The translations under genes were made by a program, and so were the position numbers. The notes beneath the pieces were generated by a model. That model made no database searches and was not told the DNA's origin. It saw only the letters and a program-made list of their open reading frames with translations. This document shows positions 18,135 through 28,464 of a stretch of DNA of 64,000 bases, one piece after another. The stretch is taken from contig NZ_QXQA01000003.1 in the NCBI RefSeq assembly GCF_003583765.1, forward strand, positions 299,496 through 363,495, written 5' to 3'. Numbering within the stretch: position 1 is the stretch's first letter; every line of letters begins with the position of its first letter. Origin of the DNA: Paenibacillus nanensis (GTDB taxonomy: Bacteria > Bacillota > Bacilli > Paenibacillales > Paenibacillaceae).

Positions 18135-19022
18135 ATGAATTTTCAAGGAATGATTTTGACGCTGCAGCAGTTTTGGGCGGAACAGAATTGCATTCTGGTT
18201 CAGCCTTATGATGTAGAGAAAGGAGCGGGAACGATGAATCCGATGACGTTCCTGCGTTCGATCGGCCCGGAGCCGTGGAACGTAGCTTACGTCGAGCCTT
18301 CCCGCCGTCCCGCGGACGGCCGTTACGGCGAAAATCCGAACCGTCTCTATCAGCATCATCAATTTCAGGTTATTCTTAAGCCTTCCCCGGACAACATTCA
18401 AGAGCTGTACTTGGAGAGCCTGAAGCGTCTTGGGATTGACGCGAAGGATCACGATATCCGTTTTGTAGAGGACAACTGGGAATCGCCGACGCTGGGCGCT
18501 TGGGGACTCGGCTGGGAAGTTTGGCTGGACGGCATGGAAATTACGCAGTTTACGTATTTCCAACAGGTTGGCGGTATCGACGCGAATCCGGTTGCGGTTG
18601 AGATCACGTATGGAATGGAGCGTCTTGCTTCTTACATCCAACAGAAGGAAAACGTGTTTGATCTGGAGTGGGTCGACGGCGTAACCTATGGCGATGTGTT
18701 CCTGCAGCCGGAATACGAGCATTCGAAATATACATTCGAAACATCGGATACGGCGATGCTGTTCTCCTTGTTCAATATGTACGAGGAAGAAGCGAAAAAA
18801 ACGATGGAGCAGCACCTGGTGTTCCCGGCTTACGACTATGTGCTGAAATGCTCCCATACATTCAACCTGCTTGACGCTCGCGGAGCGATCAGCGTGACCG
18901 AAAGAACGGGCTATATTACACGGGTAAGAAACTTGGCTCGCGAGTGCGCGGCAACTTATTTGGCGGAGCGCGAGCGTCTCGGATTCCCGTTGCTGAAGAA
19001 AGGAGTGAAGCAGCATGGCTAA
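18135..19022 (+). CDS. glyQ: Glycyl-tRNA synthetase alpha subunit
   Basis: A 295-residue class II catalytic subunit of the tetrameric (alpha2beta2) bacterial glycyl-tRNA synthetase. It has the typical start [19 protein letters not shown] and the sequences [19 protein letters not shown] and [30 protein letters not shown] precedes the ATG. Its 3' end overlaps glyS by 8 bases. Expression is controlled by the T-box leader upstream. Confidence 0.98.
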   Translation: MNFQGMILTLQQFWAEQNCILVQPYDVEKGAGTMNPMTFLRSIGPEPWNVAYVEPSRRPADGRYGENPNRLYQHHQFQVILKPSPDNIQELYLESLKRLGIDAKDHDIRFVEDNWESPTLGAWGLGWEVWLDGMEITQFTYFQQVGGIDANPVAVEITYGMERLASYIQQKENVFDLEWVDGVTYGDVFLQPEYEHSKYTFETSDTAMLFSLFNMYEEEAKKTMEQHLVFPAYDYVLKCSHTFNLLDARGAISVTERTGYITRVRNLARECAATYLAERERLGFPLLKKGVKQHG

Positions 19023-21096
19023 AGACTTGTTGCTGGAGATCGGTCTGGAAGAAGTGCCGGCGCGTTTCGTTCGGGGCGCGATGAATCAATTGAAGGAAAA
19101 GATGGAAAAGTGGCTTGCGGAATCCCGTATTGAGCATGGCGACGTGGAGGCGTTTGCCACGCCTAGAAGGCTGGCGGTTCTTGTTCGCGACGTTGCGGAG
19201 AAGCAATCCGACAGTAATGAAGAAGCAAAGGGGCCTTCCCGTAAAATCGCGCTGGATGAAGCAGGGAACTGGAGCAAAGCCGCACTTGGCTTCGCGCGCA
19301 GCCAAGGCGTAGATCCGGAGCAGCTATACTTCCAAGAGCTTGCCGGGGTTGAATATGTATACGCTCGGAAAAGCAGCCAAGGCGTAGAGACGGCGTCAAT
19401 CCTCTCCGAAGGCTTGAGCCAAATGATCACTTCGATGTCGTTCCCGAAAAATATGCGCTGGGGGGGCTACGATCTTCGATTTGTACGGCCGATTCGTTGG
19501 CTGGTCGCTCTGTTTGGTCAAGAGGTTATTCCATTCGAAATTACGGGCGTGAAGACCGGCAACGTATCGCGCGGCCATCGGTTCTTGGGTGAAGACGCCG
19601 CCGTTCAAGCTCCGGCCGATTACAAAGAAGCACTTCGACAGCAGCATGTTATTGTGGATGTTGCCGAGCGTGAAGCGCTTATTTTGAAGCAGCTGGAAGA
19701 GCTGAAAGCCGAAAAGGGCTGGATTATCGCCATTAAGGAGGACTTGCTGGAGGAGGTTCTGTTCCTCGTCGAATATCCGAACGCGTTGTTCGGAACGTTC
19801 GATCCTTCCTTCTTGAATATTCCGCAGGAAGTGCTCATTACGTCGATGAGGGAGCATCAGCGCTACTTCCCGGTGTTGGACGAGAGCGGCAAGCTGCTGC
19901 CTTATTTCGTAACGGTCCGCAACGGCGACCGCAGGTCGATCGATTTGGTATCCAAAGGCAACGAGAAGGTGCTTCGAGCCAGATTGTCCGACGCTAAGTT
20001 TTTCTATGAAGAAGACCATAAGCTCACGATTGACCGCGCGCTCTCCAAGCTGGAGACGATCGTCTATCATGAGGAGCTTGGCACGGTTGCTGACAAAGTG
20101 CGCCGTATTACGTCCGTGGCGAACGCGATCGCAAACGCGCTGCATGTCGAACCGGAAGCGGCAGGGCATGCTGCGCGCGCGGCGGCTGTCTGCAAATTCG
20201 ACCTCGTCTCGCAAATGGTCTATGAGTTCCCGGAATTGCAAGGCATTATGGGCGAAGACTATGCCCGCAAGCTTGGAGAAAGCGAGCAGGTTGCCAAAGC
20301 GATTAACGAGCACTATCAGCCAAGATTTTCCGGCGACGCCGTACCGTCCGAGCTTACGGGCGCGATTGTCAGCTTAGCGGATAAAATCGATACGATCGTA
20401 GGCTGCTTCTCCATCGGCATTGTGCCGACAGGCTCGCAGGATCCATACGCATTGCGCCGTCAAGCGGCGGGCATTGTGCAAATATTGCTGGCATTCGACT
20501 TCAAGCTTCAGCTCAGCGAACTGTACGATATTGCGCTTCAGGTGCATGAAGCTAGAGGCTTGAAACGTCCTGCCGACGAAATCCGTAAAGAATTGAACGA
20601 TTTCTTCTCGCTGCGGGTTAAAAACTGGCTGTCTGAGCAAGGCTACCGCTATGATGTTGTAGACGCCGTAATGGCTGCAGGCATCAACGATCTCGTTCAA
20701 ACGGCGAATCGCGCTTCCGCAGTCGCCGCGCTTACGACCGACGAAGCGAAGGCGGAGTTTAAGCTTGTTGTCGAGCAGTTTAACCGGGTGAGCAATCTGG
20801 CTTCGAAAGCGACCAGCCGAGCGGTGGATGCCGGATTGTTCGCTGAAGAGGTGGAAGGCAAATTGTATGACGCCTGGAACAATCAGCGGGAGACATTCGC
20901 GAAAGCGATAGAGAGCCGCGACGTCTCGGCTGCGCTTGCATCGCTGTCCGGCCTAAAGCCGGCGATCCAGGCGTACTTCGATAACGTGATGGTTATGGCG
21001 GAGGATGAAAAGGTTCGCGCTAACCGTCTGGCGACATTGTATGCGATTGCGAGCGATATCGCCCAAGTCGCCGATTTTTCGAAGCTGGTTTGGTAA
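19015..21096 (+). CDS. glyS: Glycyl-tRNA synthetase beta subunit
   Basis: A 693-residue beta subunit that binds tRNA-Gly and is needed for aminoacylation. Starts [18 protein letters not shown], contains the [13 protein letters not shown] motif and an HD-like central part, and has a C-terminal DALR-type anticodon-binding domain. RBS AAAGGAG lies in the glyQ end. Length is as in B. subtilis. In that species ccpN follows; here ppsR follows directly. Confidence 0.98.
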   Translation: MAKDLLLEIGLEEVPARFVRGAMNQLKEKMEKWLAESRIEHGDVEAFATPRRLAVLVRDVAEKQSDSNEEAKGPSRKIALDEAGNWSKAALGFARSQGVDPEQLYFQELAGVEYVYARKSSQGVETASILSEGLSQMITSMSFPKNMRWGGYDLRFVRPIRWLVALFGQEVIPFEITGVKTGNVSRGHRFLGEDAAVQAPADYKEALRQQHVIVDVAEREALILKQLEELKAEKGWIIAIKEDLLEEVLFLVEYPNALFGTFDPSFLNIPQEVLITSMREHQRYFPVLDESGKLLPYFVTVRNGDRRSIDLVSKGNEKVLRARLSDAKFFYEEDHKLTIDRALSKLETIVYHEELGTVADKVRRITSVANAIANALHVEPEAAGHAARAAAVCKFDLVSQMVYEFPELQGIMGEDYARKLGESEQVAKAINEHYQPRFSGDAVPSELTGAIVSLADKIDTIVGCFSIGIVPTGSQDPYALRRQAAGIVQILLAFDFKLQLSELYDIALQVHEARGLKRPADEIRKELNDFFSLRVKNWLSEQGYRYDVVDAVMAAGINDLVQTANRASAVAALTTDEAKAEFKLVVEQFNRVSNLASKATSRAVDAGLFAEEVEGKLYDAWNNQRETFAKAIESRDVSAALASLSGLKPAIQAYFDNVMVMAEDEKVRANRLATLYAIASDIAQVADFSKLVW

Positions 21097-21139
21097 GAGG
21101 CCCTATCTCTTGTAATGAGCCTAAGAAAGGATGATGGAG

Positions 21140-21961
21140 ATGACGTTAGAAAGCGTAAAACCGGAAGTCATCGTATATGTCGTATCCGACGCAGCCGGCG
21201 ACACCGGAGAAATAGTCGTTCGAGCGGCCATCGCGCAGTTTCATCCTATTCATACGGAAATCAGGAGAGCGCCTTTTGTTACGGATGAAGCGGCTTTAAC
21301 ACGGATAACGGAGCTGGCGAAGCTGTCCGGAGCGATAGTTCTCTATACGCTTGTCATGCCGGAGCTCCGCGAAGCGATGAGGAGATTGACCGAGGAGAAC
21401 GGGATCTCCTCCGTCGATTTGCTGGGGCCGTTCATCGAAACGCTGGAGAGACGAACAGGCAGGAAATCGCGTCAGGAGCCTGGTCTTAATCACGTGCTCG
21501 ACGCGGACTATTTCCGCAAGGTGGAAGCGGTGGAGTTTGCCGTAAAATACGACGACGCGCGTGACCCGTCCGGCGTTCTGAAAGCGGATATCGTGCTCGT
21601 CGGCGTATCCAGGACTTCGAAAACGCCGTTGTCGATGTACTTGGCCCATCAGAAATACAAAGTGGCGAACGTGCCGTTAGTGCCTGAGCTGAAGCCGCCG
21701 GATGAGCTGTTCAAGCTTCCGAAAAACAAAATTATCGGACTTACGATCAATACTTCTTATTTGAATGTTATTCGGAAGGAACGCTTGAAGGCGCTCGGCT
21801 TGCCTGATACTGCGGCTTACGCGACGACGGACCGGATCGAGAAGGAATTGAAATATGCGGCTGAGATCATGCAGAAGCTAGGCTGCGTGGTGATCGATGT
21901 ATCCCATAAGGCGGTTGAAGAAACCGCGAGCCTAATTATGGAGTATATTCGGCAGCACTAG
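21140..21961 (+). CDS. ppsR: Pyruvate, phosphate dikinase regulatory protein (DUF299)
   Basis: A 273-residue bifunctional kinase/pyrophosphorylase family protein (YqfL), which uses ADP to phosphorylate pyruvate, phosphate dikinase or PEP synthase and reverses this with phosphate. The signature VGVSRTSKTPLSMYLA (about 154-169) contains the P-loop-like SRTSKTP. Three in-frame ATGs occur (21131, 21134, 21140); AAGAAAGG at 21123-21130 best fits 21140. No PPDK gene is in the window, so the target is unknown. Confidence 0.93.
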   Translation: MTLESVKPEVIVYVVSDAAGDTGEIVVRAAIAQFHPIHTEIRRAPFVTDEAALTRITELAKLSGAIVLYTLVMPELREAMRRLTEENGISSVDLLGPFIETLERRTGRKSRQEPGLNHVLDADYFRKVEAVEFAVKYDDARDPSGVLKADIVLVGVSRTSKTPLSMYLAHQKYKVANVPLVPELKPPDELFKLPKNKIIGLTINTSYLNVIRKERLKALGLPDTAAYATTDRIEKELKYAAEIMQKLGCVVIDVSHKAVEETASLIMEYIRQH

Positions 21962-22051
21962 GCTGACGAGCAGGATTTTTTTGATCGGCTACCGTATATA
22001 ATAGTAGGGCAATTCCACCAGAAACGGCGGTGATTCGCCATAAATAAATTG

Positions 22052-22510
22052 ATGCCAACAATCGTCGTCGACGCGGACGCTTGTCCCGTCAAGTCGGAAA
22101 TTGAAGAAACCGCCCTACAGTTTGGCGCTGATGTCTGCATGGTCGCTTCGTACGATCATCGGATGCAGCGGCGGGAAGGCATACAGGTTGTCCAGGTCGA
22201 CCGGAGCAGCCAGTCCGTCGATTTGTATATCGTCAACCATATTGCTCCCGGTGATATTGTCGTCACGCAAGACTTTGGCTTAGCCTGTATGGCCCTTGGA
22301 AAAGGCGCCGTCGTTCTGTCGCCGAGAGGCGAGCAGTACACCGACGCCAATATCGACTATTTGATGGAACGCCGGCATGAAGGGGCAAGGCTGCGCCGAG
22401 GCGGCGGCCGGACAAAAGGGCCGAAAGCCATGACGGACGCCGATCGATTAACATTTCAACAAAAGTTGACAAAAGTTTTACGAATCGAGCAGGAGAAACA
22501 TGACGTTTAG
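22052..22510 (+). CDS. yqxD: YaiI/YqxD family protein (DUF188)
   Basis: A 152-residue DUF188 protein with the conserved motif IVVDADACPVKSEIE at the N-terminus (PIN-like acidic pocket) and TQDFGLACMALGKGA. The family is predicted nuclease-like but no function is established. TTG 22049 and ATG 22052 are adjacent candidate starts; the only nearby RBS-like element, GGCGGTGAT, is rather far upstream. Location next to dnaG matches B. subtilis. Confidence 0.92.
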   Translation: MPTIVVDADACPVKSEIEETALQFGADVCMVASYDHRMQRREGIQVVQVDRSSQSVDLYIVNHIAPGDIVVTQDFGLACMALGKGAVVLSPRGEQYTDANIDYLMERRHEGARLRRGGGRTKGPKAMTDADRLTFQQKLTKVLRIEQEKHDV

Positions 22511-22573
22511 CGAATATTATTTACAGTCTGAACGACACATTCGTTTTCTTCTGCTGGATGAAGGTGATGGACG

Positions 22574-24403
22574 ATGACATACGGTAAAATTCCGGATGAG
22601 GTCATTGATGCGGTACGCAAGCGTCATGACATCGTAGAGACGGTCGGGAAGTACGTTCACCTCACGAAGCAGGGCAAATATATGAAGGGGCTCTGTCCGT
22701 TTCATTCCGAGAAATCCCCTTCATTTACCGTCACGCCCGAGCTGCAAATCTTTCATTGTTACGGCTGCGGCAAAAGCGGCAATGTGATCCGGTTCGTTGA
22801 GGAAATGGAAGGATACTCCTTCCCAGAGGCGGTCCGGGTTCTGGCCGAGGAAGCGGGAATACCCGTTACTTGGGCGGCGGACGGCAACAAAGGGGGAGGG
22901 CAGGATCCTAACCGGCTGAAGCTGATTGAAGCGCATGAGCTTGCCATTAAATTTTATCATTACCTGCTAAACAACACGAAGCAGGGAAACGGGGCAAAGC
23001 AATATTTGCGCGAACGCGGGCTGTCAGACCGGCTGATCGATCATTTCATGATCGGGTATGCGCCGGAGGAATGGGATGTGCTGACCCGCTTTCTGACGGG
23101 CAGGGGATTCGATCCTGCGCTTATGGAGAAGGGCGGATTATTATCGGCCAAAAACGACGGCAGCGGCTATGTGGATCGGTTCCGCGGCAGAATCATGTTT
23201 CCTTTGTGGGATGCGAATGGAAAAGCGGCGGGCTTCGGCGGCCGAATTATTGGAGAGGGCTCCCCGAAATATTTGAATTCGCCGGAGACGATGCTTTTTA
23301 CGAAGAGCAGAACCCTTTATAATCTGCACTTTGCCAAACCGGCCATACGTAAAAGAAAGCAAGTCGTATTATTCGAAGGCTACATGGACGTGATCAAATC
23401 CTGGAACGCCGGCGTCTTGAACGGCGTTGCGACAATGGGCACGGCGCTTACGGAGGAGCATTGCCAAATTCTCCGCAGGCATGCTGATGAGGTGCTGCTA
23501 TGTTACGACGGCGACGACGCTGGACAAGCCGCCGCCTTCAAGTCCATTCCGATGCTGGAAGCGGCGGGCCTGCGGGTCATGATCGCCATGCTGCCGAAAG
23601 GCAAAGACCCCGATGAATATATAAACGAATACGGCCCGGAGGCTTATATGCGAGAAATTATGGACGAGCCCGTGTCGGTTACAAAATTTAAGCTTATATA
23701 TTCAAGGAAAAACCATATACTGCTAAAAGAAGAAGGTCGAAAAAACTATCTGATGGAGGCAGTTAACATTGTGGCGGGTCTGGATTCGTCTACCGAGCGC
23801 GAGGTTTATTTGAAGGAGCTGTCCCGCGAATTTGATATTTCGCTTGACGCCCTGAAGCAGGATTGCCATAACATCCGGATGGAGCTCCAAAAAAAGAAGC
23901 CGCAAGGGGATAATAACGACAATTCGTGGAATAATGGTAGGAATGAAAAGCGCCGTACGTCCGGAGCGCCGAAGCTACTGCCGGCATATACGTACGCGGA
24001 GCGGAGATTGCTGCATGTTATGATGCGGGATCGCGAGATTGCGGAGGCCGTTCATGAACGGATCGGCGATTCGTTTAACGTAGAAGATCACGCGGCGATT
24101 GCTGCTTATTTGTACGCCTACTATGCTGCTGGTTATGAACCGGATGCCGCCAGGTTCATTGAAACGCTGAATGACAGCCGCCTGGAGGAGACGGCCTCTT
24201 CCATCCTGCTTATGGACAGCGATTTTCCTTTTGATGAGACCGTGCTCGATGCTTATGTCGAGACGATTCTTAAGGTACCGCAGCTTCGCGAAATCGAGAG
24301 CAAGAAGGAAGAAATGATGCGTGCTGAGCGCGCGGGCGACGCATTGAAGGCAGCGCGTTTAGGTCTTGAGATTATAACCCTAGAGAGACAGCTGAAACAT
24401 TGA
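22574..24403 (+). CDS. dnaG: DNA primase
   Basis: A 609-residue replicative primase that makes RNA primers with the replicative helicase. A CHC2 zinc-binding domain (Cys41, His44, Cys62, Cys65) is followed by a TOPRIM core with the catalytic Glu in FEGYMD (about 266) and the DGDDAG motif (about 309-314). A C-terminal helicase-binding domain starts near 450, after a Asn/Asp/Lys-rich linker (about 435-460). RBS GAAGGTGATGG precedes the ATG. It is followed by sigA 35 bases on, the classic dnaG-sigA arrangement. Confidence 0.98.
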   Translation: MTYGKIPDEVIDAVRKRHDIVETVGKYVHLTKQGKYMKGLCPFHSEKSPSFTVTPELQIFHCYGCGKSGNVIRFVEEMEGYSFPEAVRVLAEEAGIPVTWAADGNKGGGQDPNRLKLIEAHELAIKFYHYLLNNTKQGNGAKQYLRERGLSDRLIDHFMIGYAPEEWDVLTRFLTGRGFDPALMEKGGLLSAKNDGSGYVDRFRGRIMFPLWDANGKAAGFGGRIIGEGSPKYLNSPETMLFTKSRTLYNLHFAKPAIRKRKQVVLFEGYMDVIKSWNAGVLNGVATMGTALTEEHCQILRRHADEVLLCYDGDDAGQAAAFKSIPMLEAAGLRVMIAMLPKGKDPDEYINEYGPEAYMREIMDEPVSVTKFKLIYSRKNHILLKEEGRKNYLMEAVNIVAGLDSSTEREVYLKELSREFDISLDALKQDCHNIRMELQKKKPQGDNNDNSWNNGRNEKRRTSGAPKLLPAYTYAERRLLHVMMRDREIAEAVHERIGDSFNVEDHAAIAAYLYAYYAAGYEPDAARFIETLNDSRLEETASSILLMDSDFPFDETVLDAYVETILKVPQLREIESKKEEMMRAERAGDALKAARLGLEIITLERQLKH

Positions 24404-24438
24404 CTTCATGATGGATTCTAGGGAGGAGGGAGTCGGAA

Positions 24439-25569
24439 ATGGCGAACGATCAACATACAGAACTAGATACAGAACAAAAGCTGGATCAAGTCAAAGACCA
24501 GCTCATCGAGCAAGGCAAAAAGAGATCCTCCTTAACGTATAAAGAAATCATGGAGAAACTATCCCCCTTTGATCAAGATCCGGAGCAGATTGACGAATTT
24601 TTCGAGCAGCTGGATGATTTGGGGATTGAGGTTTTGAACGAGAACGACGAGGATCATCCGCTGCGAGACTCGAACGATGACGCAGAGCGCGACGGGGACG
24701 ACTTTAATTTTGATGATGACCTTGCACTGCCTCCCGGCATCAAAATTAACGATCCGGTTCGGATGTACTTAAAGGAAATCGGCCGAGTGCCGCTCCTGTC
24801 TGCGGATGATGAGATCGAGCTTGCGATTCGAATTGAAAACGGCGATGAAGAAGCGAAGCGCAGATTGGCCGAAGCGAACCTGCGTTTGGTCGTCAGCATC
24901 GCAAAGCGTTATGTCGGAAGAGGCATGCTGTTCCTTGATCTTATTCAAGAAGGCAACATGGGTCTAATCAAAGCGGTGGAGAAGTTCGATCACCAGAAGG
25001 GCTTCAAATTCAGTACGTACGCGACGTGGTGGATCCGTCAAGCGATTACCCGCGCGATTGCGGACCAAGCGCGTACAATCCGGATTCCGGTCCATATGGT
25101 GGAGACGATTAATAAGCTCATTCGTGTATCCAGACAATTGCTTCAAGAGCTGGGGCGCGAACCTACGCCGGAGGAAATCGCGGTGGAGATGGAGCTGAGC
25201 ACGGAGAAAGTCCGGGAGATCATGAAGATCGCGCAGGAGCCGGTGTCGCTCGAGACGCCGATTGGCGAAGAGGACGACTCGCATCTTGGCGATTTTATCG
25301 AGGATCAGGAGGCGTTAGCTCCTGCAGACGCCGCGGCTTACGAGCTGCTGAAGGAGCAGCTTGAGGATGTGCTTGACACGTTAACGGAACGGGAAGAGAA
25401 CGTGCTTCGTCTTCGTTTCGGACTTGATGACGGGCGGACAAGAACGCTCGAGGAAGTCGGCAAAGTATTCGGCGTTACACGCGAAAGAATTAGGCAGATT
25501 GAGGCGAAAGCGCTTCGGAAGCTCCGTCACCCAAGCCGCAGCAAACGGTTAAAAGATTTTCTCGAATAG
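24439..25569 (+). CDS. sigA: RNA polymerase primary sigma factor SigA
   Basis: A 376-residue housekeeping sigma factor. Region 1.1 is acidic ([20 protein letters not shown]); region 1.2 has [17 protein letters not shown]. Region 2 has the core-binding and -10-melting sequence [20 protein letters not shown] then [12 protein letters not shown], and region 4 has the -35-binding helix-turn-helix [20 protein letters not shown]. Its length equals that of Bacillus SigA. RBS GGGAGGAGGG precedes the ATG; a terminator follows. Confidence 0.99.
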   Translation: MANDQHTELDTEQKLDQVKDQLIEQGKKRSSLTYKEIMEKLSPFDQDPEQIDEFFEQLDDLGIEVLNENDEDHPLRDSNDDAERDGDDFNFDDDLALPPGIKINDPVRMYLKEIGRVPLLSADDEIELAIRIENGDEEAKRRLAEANLRLVVSIAKRYVGRGMLFLDLIQEGNMGLIKAVEKFDHQKGFKFSTYATWWIRQAITRAIADQARTIRIPVHMVETINKLIRVSRQLLQELGREPTPEEIAVEMELSTEKVREIMKIAQEPVSLETPIGEEDDSHLGDFIEDQEALAPADAAAYELLKEQLEDVLDTLTEREENVLRLRFGLDDGRTRTLEEVGKVFGVTRERIRQIEAKALRKLRHPSRSKRLKDFLE

Positions 25570-25581
25570 TCTGTTCACATT

Positions 25582-25614
25582 GACCTTACTGCTACTTGCA
25601 GCGAGGTCTTTTTT
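25582..25614 (+). terminator. Terminator after sigA
   Basis: GACCT/AGGTC outer stem with an inner CTGC/GCAG pairing, followed by TTTTTT. Positioned 13 bases after the sigA stop. Confidence 0.88.
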
Positions 25615-25653
25615 CCAATATGCGGTGGCCCTGTATGAAAGGATGTCGGGTGA

Positions 25654-26499
25654 ATGAATCACGAACGCAGGCAAATGATTGTAAAAGAGATTGAATACTG
25701 GCGCAGGAGCAGGCTGCTGCCCGATCAATATTGCGACTTTCTGCTCAATTTGTACGCCGATCCGGATGACCCAAGCTATGCGAAGAAGTCAGATGCGCCT
25801 ACCCATGCCGTAGGGAAAGCCATTGCGGCTGTTCAGAACGCGACTGGAAAGCAGTGGCTTCTTACATTTGGAACTTTTACCTTAATTTCGTTCGTTGTGC
25901 TTTATTTTAGCCGTTTTCACCCCGCATTGCAAATCGGGGTAGTTGCAGGTTCTGCCGCAGCTTTATTATGGATTGGCAAGCGAATAAGGGAGCGTAATGA
26001 GGCGATCGGATTATCGGCGACCGGCCTGGGGATGCTTATATTGCTGGGCGGGGGGCTGCATCTTTTAGAGCTCCATCAGCTGACGGACTGGGGCTGGAAG
26101 GCGGCACTGATCGCGTTCTCTGCCCTCTTTTGGATCGTATACGGGATTCTAGCGCGCATTCCCATTTTGCATTTATGCGGCTGGTTCACCGGGCTCCTCA
26201 TGTATGGCTGGCTCCTGTCCCGGTTCACCTCTGACCCAGCCTGGTATGAAGTGCAGCTGTATTGGCTGCCGCTCGCGATTCTATTCGGATGGAGCAGCTG
26301 GTTTTTCCATCGGTGGACGAAGCCGGTATCCGCGATCTTGTTTTTAACCTGCGCGGTCGCCTGGTTTATGCCCGAGCTGTATTCAATCGTGATTTTAAAA
26401 GAAACGTCGTGGCTGCAATTGCAGCTGCTAACTAAAATTGCATTCGGTGGAGCTCTGCTCTTCTCGATGCGCAAGCAATGGATGGTGTGGGTTGCCTAA
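25654..26499 (+). CDS. Multi-pass membrane protein, unknown
   Basis: A 281-residue protein. A soluble N-terminal section of about 65 residues contains EIEYWRRSRLLPDQYCDFLL. At least seven hydrophobic segments follow from residue 68 to the end. The N-terminal pattern resembles the start of DUF2157-type membrane proteins (a short helix followed by GTFTLISFVVLY), but I cannot confirm this. RBS AAAGGA precedes the ATG. Its TAA overlaps the trmK ATG (TAATG), so it is translationally coupled to a tRNA methyltransferase. In B. subtilis this slot holds other genes. Confidence 0.7.
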   Translation: MNHERRQMIVKEIEYWRRSRLLPDQYCDFLLNLYADPDDPSYAKKSDAPTHAVGKAIAAVQNATGKQWLLTFGTFTLISFVVLYFSRFHPALQIGVVAGSAAALLWIGKRIRERNEAIGLSATGLGMLILLGGGLHLLELHQLTDWGWKAALIAFSALFWIVYGILARIPILHLCGWFTGLLMYGWLLSRFTSDPAWYEVQLYWLPLAILFGWSSWFFHRWTKPVSAILFLTCAVAWFMPELYSIVILKETSWLQLQLLTKIAFGGALLFSMRKQWMVWVA

Positions 26500-27281
26500 T
26501 GATTAAATTATCAAAGCGTCTGCAGCGAATTGCAGACTACATAACGCCTAACAGCCGGATTGCGGATATCGGCTCGGACCATGCTTTGCTGCCCGTCTAC
26601 TTGCTGCAATCCGGACGTTGTCCCTCCGCTATCGCCGGGGAGCTGAATGATGGACCGTATCAGGCAGCCCGCAGACAAGCGTCGGACGCTAATGTGACCG
26701 ATCGGCTGCAAGTCCGGCAAGGCAACGGCCTGTCTGTTCTGAACGCGGGGGAGGCCGATACGGTAACGATAGCCGGCATGGGCGGCAGCCTGATCCGGGA
26801 AATTCTTGAAGCCGGACATGCGGCAGGAAAGCTGGAAGGCGTAAAGGAGCTCGTCCTTCAGCCTAATGTGGGGGAAGATGCGGTACGGCTGTGGCTGAGA
26901 GAGAAAGGCTGGTACTTAGCGGCGGAAGCCATCCTCGAAGAGGATGGGAAAATATACGAGGTGCTTCATGCCAAGCTAACGCCGGAAGCGGAATCGTTAA
27001 ATAAAAAGCTGTACGACGGATCATTTTTGCCGGTCCCAAGAGAGCAGTCCATAAAGGAAGTATTATTGATTCGGATGGGGCCGCATTTGCTGCGCGAGCC
27101 GAACGAGACGCTGATTGAGAAGTGGAAGCTCGAAATTTCAAAGCTCGAGCGGATATGCAGACAGCTGGACGGCTCGGATTTGCCGGAATCGGCAGCCAAA
27201 AGGAATCAATTCCTGAACCAGATCCAATTCATACAGGAGGTGCTTCAATGCTTGCAAACGGTGCGACGATCGTCCAATTGA
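26499..27281 (+). CDS. trmK: tRNA (adenine(22)-N(1))-methyltransferase TrmK
   Basis: A 260-residue class I SAM-dependent methyltransferase (YqfN/TrmK) that methylates A22 of tRNA. The SAM motif ADIGSDHALLPVYLLQ lies near residues 22-37, and the family's TVTIAGMGGSLIREILEAG follows. An in-frame ATG at 26478 exists, but the ATG at 26499 aligns with the family start (MIKLSKRLQRIADYI) and overlaps the upstream stop. It overlaps yqfO by 34 bases. Confidence 0.96.
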   Translation: MIKLSKRLQRIADYITPNSRIADIGSDHALLPVYLLQSGRCPSAIAGELNDGPYQAARRQASDANVTDRLQVRQGNGLSVLNAGEADTVTIAGMGGSLIREILEAGHAAGKLEGVKELVLQPNVGEDAVRLWLREKGWYLAAEAILEEDGKIYEVLHAKLTPEAESLNKKLYDGSFLPVPREQSIKEVLLIRMGPHLLREPNETLIEKWKLEISKLERICRQLDGSDLPESAAKRNQFLNQIQFIQEVLQCLQTVRRSSN

Positions 27282-28369
27282 TGGAGCAGCTGGCGCCCAA
27301 GCATTATGCCGTTGAAAACGATAAGATCGGCCTGCAGCTCGGCACGTTGAATAAGGAAGTCGCCAAAGCGCTAGTCGCTTTGGACGTCACCGATGAGGTG
27401 GTCAATGAAGCGATTGAGACCGGTGCCAATCTGATCATCGCTCATCATGCCATTATTTACAGGCCGCTCGCAAAGCTGGATACCTCAACCCCGGCTGGCA
27501 AGTTATATGAGAAGCTGATAAAAAACGATATCGCGGTCTACATTTCGCATACGAATCTGGATGTAGCGGACGGCGGCATTAACGATTGGCTTGCCGATCA
27601 AATCGGCATCGACAAGAAGGGCCGGGTATGCTTGGAGGAAATACATACCGACAAGCTGTATAAGCTGGTTGTTTTTGTGCCGGAGACTCATTACGAGCGC
27701 GTGCTTGAGGCCATATGGGCAACGGGGGCGGGCGAAATCGGCAACTACGACTGCTGCAGCTTCAATATTCGGGGAACAGGCACGTTCCGTCCTGGACCCG
27801 GAACAGACCCCTTCATCGGTAAGCAAGGGAAGCTGGAGAAAGCGGACGAAGTAAGGATCGAAACGATCGTGCCGCACAGCATTCATCGCAAAACGGTCGC
27901 GGCAATGCTTAAGGCGCATCCTTACGAGGAGGTCGCTTATGATCTATATCCCGTCGATTTAAAGGGCCGGGCATTCGGTTTAGGACGCTCCGGCAAGCTA
28001 ACGCAGCCTGCTACCCTCGGCGAGCTGGCGGAGCGGCTGAAGACGGCCTTCGACGTCCCGATGCTGCGCGTCATCGGCCCGCTTGACCGCCCAATTCGGA
28101 AAGCGGCTGTGCTTGGAGGCTCAGGATCCCGCTATGTCCGTCACGCGATGTTTGCAGGGGCTGATGTCCTTGTGACCGGCGATATCGATTACCATACCGC
28201 ACATGACGCGATAGCTGCGGGCATGACCATCATCGACGCCGGCCATAACATCGAGAAGGTGATGAAAACCAAGGTTGCGGAATGGCTGAACGAAAGGCTG
28301 AAGGAGATCAAATCGGACTCGGTCGCGGTGGCGTCCGCGCTGGAAACGGAGCCATTTACATTCGTTTAG
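27248..28369 (+). CDS. yqfO: Nif3-like dinuclear metal protein YqfO
   Basis: A 373-residue long-form Nif3/DUF34 protein. The metal-binding motifs are LIIAHHAIIYRPL, HTNLDVADGG near the N-terminus, and TGDIDYHTAHDA and DAGHNIEK near the C-terminus. A CutA/PII-like insert (about 130-235, KLVVFVPETHYERVLEAIW) separates them. ATG 27248 has AGGAGGTG 6 bases upstream within the trmK reading frame; a longer in-frame version has no RBS. Paired with trmK as in B. subtilis. Biochemical function not established. Confidence 0.95.
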   Translation: MLANGATIVQLMEQLAPKHYAVENDKIGLQLGTLNKEVAKALVALDVTDEVVNEAIETGANLIIAHHAIIYRPLAKLDTSTPAGKLYEKLIKNDIAVYISHTNLDVADGGINDWLADQIGIDKKGRVCLEEIHTDKLYKLVVFVPETHYERVLEAIWATGAGEIGNYDCCSFNIRGTGTFRPGPGTDPFIGKQGKLEKADEVRIETIVPHSIHRKTVAAMLKAHPYEEVAYDLYPVDLKGRAFGLGRSGKLTQPATLGELAERLKTAFDVPMLRVIGPLDRPIRKAAVLGGSGSRYVRHAMFAGADVLVTGDIDYHTAHDAIAAGMTIIDAGHNIEKVMKTKVAEWLNERLKEIKSDSVAVASALETEPFTFV

Positions 28370-28426
28370 CAGCCCTACAGGTTAGAGCGGCGGAAATCCG
28401 TTCCAGTAACGGCAACAGTTTCAGGG

Positions 28427-28455
28427 TTGAGCTTTCCGATAAAACCTTGTATACT
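28427..28455 (+). promoter_or_regulatory. Sigma-A promoter of rnpB
   Basis: TTGAGC, 17 bases, TATACT, ending about 10 bases before the predicted 5' end of RNase P RNA. Confidence 0.7.
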
Positions 28456-28464
28456 TATTCGTGC

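Noticed and set aside
17805..19016. 403-codon minus-strand frame opposite the T-box leader and glyQ
   Set aside because: Antisense to a certain gene and to a structured leader; Arg/Leu-rich composition typical of shadow frames; no RBS.
19396..20313. 305-codon minus-strand frame opposite glyS
   Set aside because: Shadow of a well-supported gene, with no RBS or recognisable motif.
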